64,000 bases of DNA, taken from Bos javanicus. Lineage: Eukaryota; Chordata; Mammalia; Artiodactyla; Bovidae. The notes under the pieces were generated by a model. It was given only the letters and a program-made list of their open reading frames with translations. It made no database searches and had not been told where the DNA came from. The stretch spans positions 2,108,001-2,172,000 of the forward strand of contig NC_083870.1 in assembly GCF_032452875.1 (NCBI RefSeq), given 5' to 3'. Shown piece after piece: positions 11,573 to 25,249 of this stretch; within the stretch, counting starts at the first letter, position 1, and every line of letters begins with the position of its first letter. A program made the translations under genes and the position numbers.

Positions 11573-12496
11573 ATGAAAAGGCAGATAAATATGCAGCAGG
11601 TAAAGGAACAGGATAAATGCCCACCAAACCAAACAAAAGAGGAAGAGATAGGGAATCTACTTGACAAAGAATTCCGAATAATGATAGTGAAAATGATCCA
11701 AAATCTTGAACACAAAATGGAGTTACAGATAAATAGCCTGGACACAAGAATTGAGAAGATGCAAGAAAGGTTTAACAAGGACCTAGAAGAAATAAAAAAA
11801 GAGTCAACATATAATGAATAATGCAATAAATGAGATAAAAAACCCTCTGGAGGGAACCAACAGTAGAATAATGGAGGCAGAAGATAGGATTAGTGAGGTA
11901 GAAGATAGAATGGTAGAAATAAATGAAACAGAGAGGAAAAAATAAAAACGAATTAAAAGAAATGAGGACAATCTCAGAGACCTCTGGGACAATGTTAAAT
12001 GCCCCAACATTTGAATCATAGGAGTCCCAGAAGAAGGAGACAGAAAGGCCATGAGAAAACACTTGAGGAGATAATAGTTGAACTCTTCCCTAAAATGGGG
12101 AAGGAAATAACCACCCAAGTCTGAGAAACCCAGAAAATCCCAAACAGGATAAACCCAAGGCAAAACACCCCAAGACACATATTAATCAAATTAACAAAGA
12201 CCAAACACAAAGAACAAATATTAAAAGCAGCAAGGGAAAAACAACAAATAAGATACAAGGGGATTCCCATAAGGGTAACAGCTTAATTTTCAATAGAAAC
12301 TCTTCAGGCCAGAAGGGAATGGCAGGACATACTTAAAGTGATGAAAGAAAATAACCTACAGCCCAGATTACTGTACCCAGCAAGGATCTCATTCAAATAT
12401 GAAGGAGAAGTCAAAAGCTTTACAGACAAGCAAAAGCTGACAGAATTATGCACCACCAAACCAGCTCTCCAACAAATGCTAAAGGGTCTTCCCTAG
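11573..12496 (+). pseudogene. L1 ORF1 protein (RNA-binding), broken
   Basis: ATG at 11573 opens a lysine/glutamate-rich coiled-coil segment (about 82 codons, open to 11821). The frame then shifts and continues as a coiled coil ('MEAEDRISEVEDRM') before an in-frame TAA near 11943. The C-terminal part is recognisable through '...QARREWQDILKVM...' and ends '...MLKGLP' at 12496. In the family this protein trimerises and coats L1 RNA. This copy has at least one frameshift and several stops and is not functional. Confidence 0.85.
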
Positions 12497-12547
12497 ACAG
12501 GCAACACAAAAAGAGTGTATAAACTCGAACCCAAAACAATAAAGTAA

Positions 12548-15500
12548 ATGGCAACAGGATCATACTTATCAATAATTACCTTAAATGTAAATGGGTGAAT
12601 GCCCGAACCCAAAGACAAAGACTGGCTGAATGGATACAAAAGCAAGACCCCTATATATGTTGTCTACAAGAGACCCACCTCAAAACAGGGGACACATACA
12701 GACTGAAAGTGAAGGGCTGGAAAAACATATTCCACGCAAATAGAGACCAAAAGAAAGAGGAGTAGCAATACTCACATCAGATAAAATAGACTTTAAAACA
12801 AAGGCTGTGAAAAGAGACAAAGCAGGACACTACATAATGATCAAAGGATTGATCCAAGAAGAAGATATAACAATTATAAATATATATGCACCCAACATAG
12901 GAGCACCACAATGTGTAAGACAAATGCTAACAAGTATGAAAGGGGAAATTAACAATAACACAATAATAATGGGAGACTTTAATACCCCACTCACATCCAT
13001 GGATAGATCAACTAAACAGAAATTAACAAGGAAACACAAACTTAAAAAAAAAAAAAGGAAACACAAACTTTAAATGATACAATAGACCAGTTAGGCCTAA
13101 TTGATATCTATAGGACATTTCACCCTAAAACAATGAATTTCACCTTTTTCTCAAGTGCACACAGAACCCTCTCCAGGATAGAGCACATCCTGGGCCATAA
13201 ATCTAGCCTCGGTAAATTCAAAAAAATTGAAATAATTCCAAGCATCTTTTCTGACCACAATGCAGTAAGATTAGATCTCAATTACAGGAGAAAACCTATT
13301 GAAAATGCCAACATATGGAGGCTGAACAGCACACTGCTGAATAACCAACAAATCACAGAAGAAATCAAAAAAGAAATCAAAATATGCATAGAAATGAATG
13401 AAAATGAAAACACAACAACCCCAAACCTGTGGGACACTGTAAAAGCAGTGCTAAGGGGAAGGTTCATAGCAATACAGGCATACTCAAGAAACAAGAAAAG
13501 AGTCAAATAAATAACCTAACTCTACACCTAAAGCAACTAGAAAAGGAAGAAATGAAGAACCACAGGGTTAGTAGAAGGAAGGTAATCTTAAAAATTAGGG
13601 CAGAAATAAATGCAAGAGAAACAAAAGAGACCATAGCAAAAATCAACAAAGCCAAAAGCTGGTTCTTTGAGAAGATAAATAAAATAGACAAACCATTAGC
13701 CAGACTATCAAGAAACAAAGGGAGAAAAATCAAATCAACAAAATTAGAAATGGAAATGGGGAGATCACAACAGACAACACAGAAATACAAAGGATCATAA
13801 GAAACTACTATCAGCAACTATATGCCAATAAAATGGACAACTTGGAAGAAATGGACAAATTCTTAGAAAAGTACAACTTTCCAAAACTGAACCAGGAAGA
13901 AATAGAAAATCTTAAGAGATCAATCATAAGCATGGAAATTGAAACTGTAATCAGAAATCTTCCAGCAAACAAAAGCCCAGGACAGATGGCTTCACAGCTG
14001 AATTCTACCAAAAATTGAGAGAAGAGCTAATACCTATCCTACTCAAACTCTTCCAGAAAATTGCAGAGGAAGGTAAACTTCCAAACTCATTCTATGAGGC
14101 TACCATCACCCTAATACCAAACCTGACAAAGATGCCACAAAAGAAGAAAACTACAGGCCAATATCACTGATGAACATAGATGCAAAAATCCTTAACAAAA
14201 TTCTAGCAATCAGAATCCAACAACACATTAAAAAGATCATACATCATGACCAAGTGGGCTTTATCCCAGGGATGCAAGGATTCTTCAATATCCGCAAATT
14301 AGTCAAGGTAATACACCACATTAACAAATTGAAAAATAAAAACCATATGATTATCTCAATAGATGCAGAGAAAGCCTTTGACAAAATTCAACATCCATTT
14401 ATGATATAAAACCCTCCAGAAAGCAGGAATAGAAGGAACATACCTCAACATAATAAAAGCTATATATGACAAACCCACAGCAAACATTATCCTCAATGGT
14501 GAAAAATTGAAAGCATTTCCCCCAAAGTCAGGAACAAGACAAAGGTGCCCACTCTCACCACTACTATTCAGCATAGTTTTGGAAGTTTTGGCCACAGCAC
14601 TCAGAGCAGAAAAAGAAATAAAAGGAATCCAAATTGGAAAAGAAGAAGTAAAACTCTCACTGTTTGCAGATGACATAATCCTCTACATCAGATCAGATCA
14701 GATCAGATCAGTCGCTCAGTTGTGTCCGACTCTTTGCAACCCCATGAATCGCAGCACGCCAGGCCTCCCTGTCCATCACCAACTCCCGGAGTTCGCTCAG
14801 ACTCACGTCCGTCGAGTCAGTGATGCCATCCAGCCATCTCATCCTCTGTCGTCCCCTTCTCCTCCTGCCCCCAATCCCTCCCAGCATCAGAGTCTTTTCC
14901 AATGAGTCAACTCTTCGCATGAGGTGGCCAAAGTACTGGAGTTTCAGCCTTAGCATCATTCCTTCCAAAGAAATCCTCTACAGAGAAAACCCTAAAGACT
15001 CCACCAGAAAATTACTAGAGCTAGTCAATGAATATAGTAAAGTTACAGGATATTAAATCAACACACAGAAATCCCTTGCATTCCTATACACTAATAATGA
15101 GAAAATAGAAACAGAAATTAAGGAAACAATTCCATTAACCATTGCAATGAAAAGAATAAAATACTCAGGAATATATCTACCTAAAGAAACAAAAGACCTA
15201 TATATAGAAGACTATAAAACACTGGTGAAAGAAATCAAAGAAGACACCAATAGATGGAGAAATATACCATGTTCATCGATCGGAAGAATCAATATAGTGA
15301 AAATGAGTATACTACCCAAAGCAATCTATAGATTCAATGCAATCCCTATCAAGCTATCAACGGTATTTTTTCACAGAGCTAGAACAAATAATTTCACAAT
15401 TTGTATGGAAATACAAAAAACCTCGAATAGACAAAGCAAGCGATTCTTCTTTCTTCTTTCTCAAGAAGAAAGAACTGGAGGAATCAACATGCCTGACTCC

Positions 15501-16397
15501 AGGCTCTACTACAAAGCCACAGTTATCAAGACAGTATGGTACTGGCACAAAGACAGAAATATAGATCAATGGAACAAAATAGAAAGCCCAGAGATAAACC
15601 CACACACTTATGGACACCGTATCTTTGACAAAGGAGGCAAGAATATACAATGGAAAAAAGACAATCTCTTTAACAAGTGGTGCTGGGAAAACTGGTTAAC
15701 CTCTTGTAAAAGAATGAAACTTGAACACTTTGTAATACCATACACAAAAATAAACTCAAAATGGATTAAATATCTAAATGTAAGACCAGAAACTATAAAA
15801 CTCCTAGAGGAGAACATAGGCAAAGCACTCTCCGACATAAATCACAGCAGGATCCTCTATGACCCACCTCCCAGAATATTGGAAATAAAAGCAAAAATAA
15901 ACAAATGGAACCTAATTAAAATTAAAAGCTTCTGCACAGCAAAGGAAACTATGAGCAAGGTGAAAAGACAGACTCAGAACGGGAGAAAATAATAGCAAAT
16001 GAAGCAACTGACAAAGGATTAATCTCAAAAATATACAAGCAACTCCTGCAGCTCAATTCCAGAAAAATAAATGACCCAATCAAAAAAATGGGCCAAAGAA
16101 CTAAACAGACATTTCTCCAAAGAAGACATACAGATGGCTAACAAACACATCAAAAGATGCTCAACATCACTCATTATCAGAGAAATGCAAATCAAAACCA
16201 CAATGAGGTACCATTTCATGCCAGTCAGAATGGCTGCTATCCAAAAGTCTACAAGCAATAAATGCTGGAAAGGGTGTGGAGAAAAGGGAATCCTCTTACA
16301 CTGTTGGTGGGAATGCAAACTAGTACAGTCACTGTGGAGAACAGTGTGGAGATTCCTTATAAAACTAGAAATCGAACGGCCATACAAAAATAAATAA
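12548..16397 (+). pseudogene. L1 ORF2 (endonuclease-reverse transcriptase), broken
   Basis: Starts ATGGCAACAGGATCATAC; the frame stops at TGA 12596-12598. The endonuclease shows QETHL, NIYAPN, GDFNTPLT and SDHNAV. The RT shows ISIDAEKAFDKIQ (motif A), GTRQRCPLSPLLF (motif B) and FADD (motif C, 14663-14674). After the BovB insert it resumes and is open at 15147-15992 and 16071-16397. The last residues 'FLIKLEIERPYKNK' are followed by A-rich sequence, whereas family members continue for roughly another 110 residues. Several frameshifts and the truncation make it dead. Confidence 0.88.
14688..14971 (-). mobile_element. BovB 3' end inserted in L1 ORF2
   Basis: 284-bp antisense BovB 3' fragment with a (GATCA)n tail on the left. 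TSD AATCCTCTACA at 14677-14687 and 14972-14982 consists of ORF2 codons just after FADD. Confidence 0.95.
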
Positions 16398-16413
16398 ATA
16401 AAAACAAAAACAG

Positions 16414-17056
16414 AATGCTATGGACCTGTTTTAAAAAACCTCTTTGTCCTCTCCCCTTGCCAGAAACATAAGGGAAATTTTCTCTAATCTAGTCTTTACT
16501 CTGAGGACCTGATGGGGCTTCTGAAGGTAAAGCTTATGAAAGTTAGGGTTCCACTAAGACCGGGCCCCTGGGATTTTAAGCTTATGGCTGGTGCACACAT
16601 AGCCTCTAGCAAAGCGTTGTACCTATACTGGCTCTAGCATGGGCTCCTGCTTCCAGGAAACTGTTTCTCTGTGTTCACCCATCTGATTTTCAGTGTGGCT
16701 ACTTGCCTTGTGACTTCAGCTTTCTCACAGATCTAAGAAGGGTTGTTGATTTTCAATTTGTTCAGCTTCTTTTCTTGGGAGGACAGGAACGACCACTTCC
16801 AAGCCAAATGTCAGAGAGAAACTGATTCTCTTACCAGGAAAAAAGAAGACTTTTACTCACAGAAAAGAATAAAAATCACTTGAAACTCTCATGACACACA
16901 TGTAACTGCTAAATATGGTTGTTTCTTAGGAGAAGATGAGAGAATAACATAGAAATGTAACTCAGTAAAAGGAGTCAGGAAGGTAATAAATGGATGACAT
17001 TTACTATTTCTCTCTTAGATATCCAATCTGATGTAAAGAGTGAATTTAGACATTTT
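16414..17056. other. Continuation of an older dispersed repeat; no gene
   Basis: The first part rejoins the repeat split by the 8580 L1. 16745-16815 is related to 300-395. Nothing coding is recognised up to the BovB at 17065. Confidence 0.35.
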
Positions 17057-17064
17057 GGAGGAGT

Positions 17065-19208
17065 TGTCATTGGTAACAGTCGTGTTCGACTCTTTGAGAC
17101 TCCATGGATTGTAGCATGCCAGGCTTCCCTATCCTTCACTATCTCCCAGAGTTTGCTCAAACCCATGTCCATTGAGTAGGTGATATCATCCAACCATCTC
17201 ATCCTCTGTCACCCCTTCTCCTCTTGCCCTCAATCTTTCCCAATATCAAGGTCTTTTTCAATGAGTCGGTTCTTTGCATGAGGTCGCCAGGATATTGGAG
17301 TTTCAGCTTCAGCATCAGTCCTTCCAATGAATATTCAGGGTTGATTTCCTTTAGGATTGACTGGTTTGATCTCCTTGCTGTCCAAGGGACTCTCAAGAGC
17401 CTTCTTCAACGCCACAGTTCAAAAGCATCAATTCTTCAGCACTCAGCCTTTTTTATGGTCCAACTCCCACGTCTGTACAAGACTACTGGAAAAACCATAA
17501 TTTTGACTAGATGGACCTTTGTTGGACAAGTGATATCTCTGCTTTTCAATGTGCTGTCTAGGTTTGTCATAGTTTTTTTTCCAAGGAGCAAGGGTCTTTT
17601 AATTTTGTGGTTGCAGTCACAGATCACAGCAATTTTGGAGCCCAAGAAAAGTCTGTAACTCTTTCCACTTTTCCCCCATTTATGTGCCATGAAGTGATGG
17701 GACCAGATGCCTTGATCTTAGTGTTTTGAATGTTGAGTTTTAAGCCAGCTTTGTCACTCTCCTCTTTCACCTTCATCAAGAGGTTCTTCATTTTCTGCCA
17801 TTAGAGTGGTATCACCTGCATATTGGAGGTTGTTGATATTTAACCCAGCAGTTTTGATTCCAGCTTGTAAGCCTTCCAGAATGTGGCATTTCCCATGATG
17901 TACTCTGCATATAAGATAAATAAGCAGGGTGACAATATACAGCCTCGACGTACTCCTTTCCCAATTTTGAAGCAGTCCATTGTTCCATGTCCAGTTCTAA
18001 CTCTGGCTTCTTGTCCTGCATACAGATTTCTCAGGAGGCAGGTCAGGTGGTCTGGTATTCCCATCTCTTTAAGAATTTTCCACAGATTGTTGTGATCCAC
18101 ACAGTTGAAGGCTTTAGCATAGTCAATGAAAAATAAATACACGCTTTTCTGGAATTCCCTTGCTTTTTCTATGATCCAATGGATGTTGGCAATTTGATCT
18201 CTGGTTCCTCTGCCTTCTCTAAGTCCAGCTTGTACATCTGGAAGTTCTTGGTTCATGTACTATTGAAGCCTAGCTTGAAGGATTTTGAGCATTACCTTGC
18301 TAGCATGTGAAATGAGTGCAATTGTGTGGCAGTTTGAACATTCTTTGTCATTGCCTTCCTTTGGGCTTGGAATGAAAATTGACCTTTCCCAGTTCTGTGG
18401 CCACTGGTGAGTTTTCCAAATTTGCTGGCATATTGAGTGCAGCACTTGAACAGCATCATCTTTTAGGATTTGAAATAGCTCAACTGGAATTCCATCACCT
18501 TCATTAGCTTTGTTTGCAGTAATGCTTCCTAAGGCCCACCTGACTTTACACTTCAGGATGTCTGGCTCTAGTTTGGTGACCACACCATTGTGGTTATCTG
18601 GATCATTAAGACCTTTTCTGTACAATTCTTCTGGGTATTCTTGCCACCTCTTCTTAACCTCTTCTGCTTCTATTAGGTCCTTGACATTTTTTTACCTTTA
18701 TTGTGCTCATCTTTGCATGAAGTATTCCCTTGGAGTCTCCAATTGTTTTGAAGAGATCGCTTATCTTTCCCCTTCTATTTTTTTCCTCTATTTCTTTGCC
18801 TTGTTTGCTTAAGAACGCTTCTTATCTCTCCTTGCTATTCTTTGGAACTCTGCATTCAGTTGGGTATATCTTTCCATTTCTCCTTTGCCTTTCATTTCTC
18901 GTCTTTCCTCAGCTATTTGTAAGACCTCCTCAGACAACCACTTTGCCATCTTGCGTTTATTTTTCTTGGGAATGTTTTTGGTCACCACTTCTTGTACAAT
19001 GTTACAAACCTCCATCCATATTTCTTCAGGCACTCTGTCTCAGATCTAATCTCTTAAATCTATTTGTCACCTCCAGTATATAATCATACTGGATTTGATT
19101 TAGGTCATACATGGGTTGCTTAGTGGTTTTCTCTCTTTCCTTCAATTTAAGCCTGAATTTTGCAGTAAGGAGCTGATGATCTGAGCCAGAGTCACCTCCA
19201 GGTTTTGC
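17065..19208 (-). mobile_element. BovB LINE, about 2.1 kb, 5'-truncated
   Basis: Antisense BovB from tail to the distal endonuclease. A short TSD TGGAGGAGT at 17056-17064 and 19209-19217 probably delimits it. Fragments of the protein are readable: 18809-19033 (linker), 18260-18625 (pre-RT) and 17840-18256 (RT, FIDYAKAFNCVDH and GVRRGCILSPCLF). The RT catalytic region is frameshifted and it is clearly older than the 37917 copy. Confidence 0.9.
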
Positions 19209-19217
19209 TGGAGGAGT

Positions 19218-21538
19218 AGATGAAAATTAATTTGTTGATCAGTTTTCTCTGAATATCATTGCTACTGGCCTAGCTTTTTCTAGGAGCTTGAAGGGAGATA
19301 ATTTTCAAATGAGAGACAGAATTGCTGGTGTCTTATATCACCCACAGGAAAACTCCATGTGCTTTGGGATGCACATCAGCAGTGGGAAAGGGTGAGGATG
19401 GGGGTTAGGGATTGACATTCAATGGCAATATTACAAAAATTAAGTGACATATACAGAAGGGTACCTGTGGGCAAAAAAGGCTAGGCTTTTATTTTTAAAT
19501 GAAAGGAATTTTAGATCTGCCTCAGCACATGCTTGGTGGTATCCCTAAAGTGCTTGACCTCAAGGATGATAAAGTAATTTTGGCCTTGAAAATCTTTAAA
19601 GCAGGTGTTAACAATTGTCCTACAGAGAGTACTGAGAAACAGTAGTCCCATGAATTATCTATTGGTCTTTTCTATCAGCATAAAAGCGTGTTACAGTATT
19701 TCTCAATAAAACAAACAAACAAACAAGCCACTCTTTACCTCATATCTCCCTCCATACACCTTTTTTCACTCTTTTACCACAATCCCCTTTGAGTTGTCTG
19801 TTCTCACTGTCTCCTTCATCTCCACTTTCCTCTTAAACACCCTTCAACATTGTTTTCTGTTTCCCTAATTGCGGAACTTGTCAAGGTGATCAGTAATGTC
19901 CACACTGCTATGATTAAGTCTCAGTCTTCTAATGAGCCTGTGTTCCTGGACTCTGATCTTCACAAGTGCTTTTCAGCTTCTCCCTCCTTCCCCCTTGTTG
20001 ATATAAATTATTCACAACCTTATTGAGAGTTGTGTTTTAGTCTGAAGGAATTTTTAGGACTTCAATCCCAGGAGGCAGCATCTCAAGTAACCTTGATAGA
20101 ACTGCTCTGAGGGGGCGAGTGGGGAGCCAGGCTATACAGAAGTTCTGCAACAAAGCGTAGGTAGTCTGAATGTCAAAAGATCATTGTTAATTAAAAAAGC
20201 CAGGTATCCCAAGTTAAGAAGTTTAGCGCTTTCCTATGTATGGGAAGATGCAAGAATCTAGGCTCACTGCAATCATTCCTTCGATATGCACCTCAGCTAT
20301 CTGGGCTCGTATCCTATATTTTCACATCCTGCACTTCCTCATGTTAGAGGGCTGCAATCACTGATGACTAATATGCAGAAAACATTCCATTTATCATCCT
20401 TAAATGAGACAGGAAGACAAGGCTGGAGTTGGTTATTTCCCTCTCCAATTCTCTATCTGCATCTTACTGAATTATGAGATATTGTTATATTACTATTCCC
20501 AAAGAGTCATGTGTCTCAGGATGGGGGTGCCCATGTGGTATTCTTCCACATAAACTCTGGACTGGCCGTGGGGCTTGTGTTGACTGATGAGACATCAACA
20601 AGTCTGAAGCAAGCATAGGTTTGATAAGCATTTTTGCTTTGATACTGTCACTTTTGGAGCCCGGTTCCCAAGGAAAAAATCTGTGCCATCCTGCTGGAGA
20701 GGTGATGTGCAGGAGAATCAAGGTATGGCAGCCCAAACCGATCTCCAGCTCTGTGACTGAGGCCATTGGGAAACAGTAAGCTCCCAGCCACCCTGTTGTC
20801 TTGAGGCAGAAAGGTTGATGTCCCCTGCCACTTCCCCAACCCATGGTAAAGCAATTGGAGATTCATTCTGTATGGACCAAAACTCCAAGACGAGAATAGC
20901 AGGACAACTGGGGGAGAAGAATGGACCTTTCCCAGACCACATATTTCTCATTCCCAAAATCAGTAGACCTCCCTGACCACATGTGCACAGAAAGGCTCAC
21001 TGGAGATCAAAGGGGGAGGTGATGTCAAGGGATGCTCTACCCATACACCTGTTCGATAAAATCCATCTTGGCTAAGAGATGCTTTCACACACATGGAAGA
21101 ATCATGACATATACAAAATATTGACTGTGATCCAGGAAAATCAAAAAGTTTGGCCAAAGGAAAACTGGAAGAAACGTTCCACATAAATGATTTAAACTGC
21201 CATGAGGGCACGACTCAGGGACTCTCCCCCTGAGTCTGCCCGTGTGTCTATCCACACACACTGTACTCTTTTTCCTCTTAATAAATATTTGCTTCATTAT
21301 TTCCCATCTTTTTAGAAATTCTTTTTTGCACAGTCAAAAGAGTCACAGCCCTTGTCACTGACGACTGATCTAGTGGCTAGGATCTGGTGTTTTCACTATT
21401 GTGACCTGATCTTAATCTGTGGCTGGGAACCAAAACCCCACTCCAAGCCACTGCAGGCTGCAGTCACTCAAGATCAGTCTGACTGTAGCTGCTTAAGTGT
21501 CTCTAAGCAAGACCATTAGATGTGCTGCCTAGGAACGG
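19218..21538. other. Unresolved stretch, possibly LTR-retroelement derived
   Basis: No open frame above background is convincing. 19918-19960 matches 8100-8140 at low identity. An AATAAA at 21280-21285 followed by T-rich sequence could be an LTR polyadenylation region on the + strand, but no matching LTR partner or primer-binding site is seen. Confidence 0.3.
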
Positions 21539-21600
21539 TGTCAGCATCATGGTGGTGTAAGACAGTTCTCCTTTATATCCTCCCTTTTAAACAACAAAAT

Positions 21601-21823
21601 GGGCTTCCCCGGTGGCTCAGTTGTTAAAGAATCTACCTGTGGTGGGGGAGACACAGGTTTGATCCCTGGGTCAGGAAGATGCCCTGGAGAAGGGAATGGC
21701 AGAATACTGACTACACTCCAGTATTCTTACCTGAGAATTCCATGGACAGAGGAGACCTGTGGGCTATAGTCCATAGGGTAGCAAAGAGTCAGACACAACT
21801 GAGAGATTAACACTTTTACTTTC
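21601..21823 (+). mobile_element. Bov-tA SINE
   Basis: Head 'gggcttccccggtggctcag' and 'ggtttgatccctgggtcagg'. Near-perfect TSD AAACAACAAAAT (21589-21600) against AAACAATGAAAT (21824-21835). Confidence 0.9.
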
Positions 21824-22577
21824 AAACAATGAAATATCCCATCCATGAACATAAGGGCCTCTGTGGGTGTTGTGGGATCTAGCACCATATTGCCAAGGAA
21901 TCTGGGAGGAGTCGTGCCCACCTGTGCATTCAATAATAGGCAGACAGACGTTGGTATGGGCTGTGGAACTGGGGAGCCAGCAAACTTACCCAGACCTTTA
22001 TCAGTACAGCCAAGAAAAACCCTGGAGAGTGTTGCCCTGGGTAGATATTCATGTATGAGAGAGAATTTGCAAAAGTACAGTTTCCCAAGAAGAGATTCCA
22101 GCACACTATTCTAGAAAAAAAATGTTTGGTTGCTGTGAAGGCGAGGGTAAGAGAAACTTTCCCAGTTCTCCCACCCCTCACAAGGAAACACTGTGTGTGG
22201 GGGAGTGGGTAGGGAATGTGTGTGAGAGTTGGGGGAGGGGAAACTTATCCAACCAGGAGGTGAATTCTCCCTGGGGAAAAGGGGTAGCTGTGAGTATGAG
22301 TGTCTGGCTACCCTAGCTGTGCAGGAAGGAAATGTGGCTGGAACAACCCATTTCTCTCCAGCAACACCCAGAGAACTGAGGTGGGACCTCCATGGCTGAG
22401 GTGGGGGAGGAGATTGGGAAAGAAGGGACTTCATTCCTTCTGACTGCACTCAGCAGGAAGTCTACCTAAGCCTCTGGGAGTACCGAACCCAGGAATCCGT
22501 CTATCAGACCCATGGGTCACCTCCAAGGCCTCAAGGGCTAAACCCACACCTTCCCCAACTCTGTACCTATTACTGGT

Positions 22578-22793
22578 GTGCTGTGCTGTTCTTAGTCGCT
22601 CAGTCGTGTCCGCTCTTTGCAACCCTATGGACTGTAGCCTGCCAGGCTTATCTGTCCATAGGGATTCTCCAGGCAAGATTATTGGAGTGGGTTGCCATGC
22701 CCTCCTCCAGGGGATCTTTCCAACCCAGGGATCGAATTCGGGTCTCCCGCATGGCAGGCGGATTCTTTACTGTCTGAGCCACCAGGGAAGCCC
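22578..22793 (-). mobile_element. Bov-tA SINE
   Basis: Antisense copy ending in 'gagccaccagggaagcc' with the reversed B box 'gggatcgaattcgggtc'. TSD TTACTGGT at 22570-22577 and 22794-22801. Confidence 0.92.
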
Positions 22794-25249
22794 TTACTGG
22801 TATGTACTTCCACACAAAGCATTTATAGAGAGCTCCAGATAGACTAGGAGCATTCAGAAGACAGACTACTATCTGTGGGCAAGGAGAAACCACAAACTTG
22901 AATTTAGTGCCATCTTCTGGAAAATAGCAGGGAGGTTTCCACTAGCCAGCCTAGTGACTGGTAAGAACCAGAGAAGACAAAAAAGCTTAAGAATTCTGCC
23001 ACAAGAAGGAGCAAGAAGAATGGAGCAGGTGTACCAATACAAAGATTAAATTTCAGATAATAACACTCAAATAAAATCAGAAATGAAGGAGGAAATAATA
23101 CAGAGATATAAAACATCATAATTACACACCAACACACTGGATAACCTAGAAGATAGGCATATATTCCTAGAATGTACCAAGACTGAGTCAGAAAGAAATA
23201 AGAATCTTAATAGACCAATAATGAAAAAGGAAATTGAATAAGTACTCAAAACCCTCCCAACACAGAAAATCCCAAGACAAGCTTGATTCACTGATGAATT
23301 CTACCAAATATTTAAAGAATTAATACCAATCCTTCTTAAACTCTTCCAAAAAATTGAAAAGGAAGGAATATTTCTAAACTCATTTTATGAGACCAGAATT
23401 ATCCTGCCACCAAAACCAGATAAGGACTCTATAAGAAATATATAGATCAATACCCCAATGCAAAAATTCTCAACAAAATATTAGCAAGCTGAACTCAATA
23501 GCACATTAAAAGGATTACACACCACGATCAAGTAAGATTTATCCCTGGGATTCAAGGATGATTCAGCATAGGCAAATCAATAAATGGGATACACTATGTT
23601 AATAGAATGAAAGGTAATAATCTTATGATTATCTCAATCATGAGGAAAAAGCATTTGACAAAATACATGATTTCATGAATAAAACTTTCAAAAAATTGGG
23701 TATAGCGGAAACGTATCTCAGCATAATTAAAGCTATAAATAATAACCTCACAGCTAACAGTATACTCAATGGTGAAAAATTGAAAGCTTTCCCTCTAAGA
23801 TCAGGAACAAGATAAGGGTGCCCATTCTCACCCCTTATTCAACATAGTAAAGAAAGTCTTAACTGGAGCAATTAGGCAAGACAAAGATTTTAAGAGGCAT
23901 GCAAATAAGAAAGGAAGAAAAACTGTCTTTGTTTACAGATTTATATGTAGAAAATCCTAAAGACTCAACCAAAAACTGTTGAAACTAATGAATGAATTCA
24001 GGAAAGTTGCAGGATATAAAATTAACATTCAGAAATCAGTTACGTTTCTATACACTAACAATAAAATATCTGAAAAAGAAATGAAGTAAACTATCTCATT
24101 CACAATTGCATCAGAAATAAAATACTTAGGAATAAATTTAATCAAGGAGCTGAAAGATCTGTACAATGAAAACTACATGGGCTAATGAAAGAAACTGAAG
24201 AAGACACAAACAAATGAAAAGATATCCTGTGTTCATGGATCAGAAGAATTAGTATTGTTAAAATGTCCATACTACTTAAAATCATCTATAGATTCAACAT
24301 AATCTCTATTAAAATTCCAAAGTCATTTTCACAGTAAAAGAAATCACAATCCTAGGCTTTGTATGGAACCAAAAAGAACTAGACTTGCCAAACGATTCAT
24401 GAGAAAGAAAGCCAGAGGCATCACACTTCATCTCAAAGTATACTACAAAGCTATAGTGATTAAAAAAATGTCATGGCCTGAAAATAGGCACATGATCAAT
24501 GGAAAATGATAGAGAGCCCAGAAATAAACCCTCATATATATAATCAACTAATAGGAGACAAAGGAGTCAAGAATATTTAATGGAAAAAGGACAGTCTCTT
24601 CAATAAATGATATTGGAAACCCTGGATAACTACATTCAGAGCAATGAAATTGGATCTTGATCTTACACCTCTTAAAAAAAAAAATGACTTAAAGTGAATT
24701 AAAGACAAACATAAAACCTGATACTATAAAATCCCTAGAGGAAAACAAAGAAGAAACTCCTTGATGTTTGATTGGGTAATAATTTTTGGGATATGATACC
24801 AAAACCACAAGTGAAAAAATCAAATGGGACTACATCACATTGAAAAAATGTCTGCACAGCAAAAGAAACAAAGAAGATGAAAATCAACCTACAGAACAGG
24901 AGAATATATTTGCAAATAATATATTGAATAAAGTGTTAATATCCATGATATACAAAGAATTCATACAATCCAATAACAACAACAAAACCCCAATCTGATT
25001 AAAAATAAGGGGAGAAACAATAGACATTTTAGAATGTATATACTAAGTATGTATAGAAGAATATGTCTATTCCATTTGTATGTATAGAAGAATATATACA
25101 AATGGCCAACAGGTACCTGAAAAGGTGCTCAGTATCACTAATCATTAGGGAAATGTGAATCAAAACTACAAAGAGGTATCACCTTCCACCTATTAGAATG
25201 GCTAGCATCAAAAAGACAAAAAATAACAAATGCTAGCAAGTATGTGGAG

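Larger units (their letters stand above)
8580..16399 (+). mobile_element. Cattle-type L1 LINE, 5' complete, 3' truncated
   Basis: Begins with the L1 leader 'ggggcagtcctaagatgg' and ends inside ORF2 at an AAATAAATAAAT stretch. A perfect 14-bp TSD AAAAACAAAAACAG lies at 8566-8579 and 16400-16413. The order is a long 5' UTR with CT-rich monomers, ORF1 (11573-12496) and ORF2 (12548-16397). The ORF2 C terminus and 3' UTR, present in the L1 piece at 42477-42899, are missing. A Bov-A2 SINE (10107-10372) and a BovB fragment (14688-14971) inserted later. Confidence 0.93.

Noticed and set aside
20485..22449. Minus-strand frames of 70-125 codons
   Set aside because: They fall in probable LTR-derived or L1 leader sequence and show no conserved motif.
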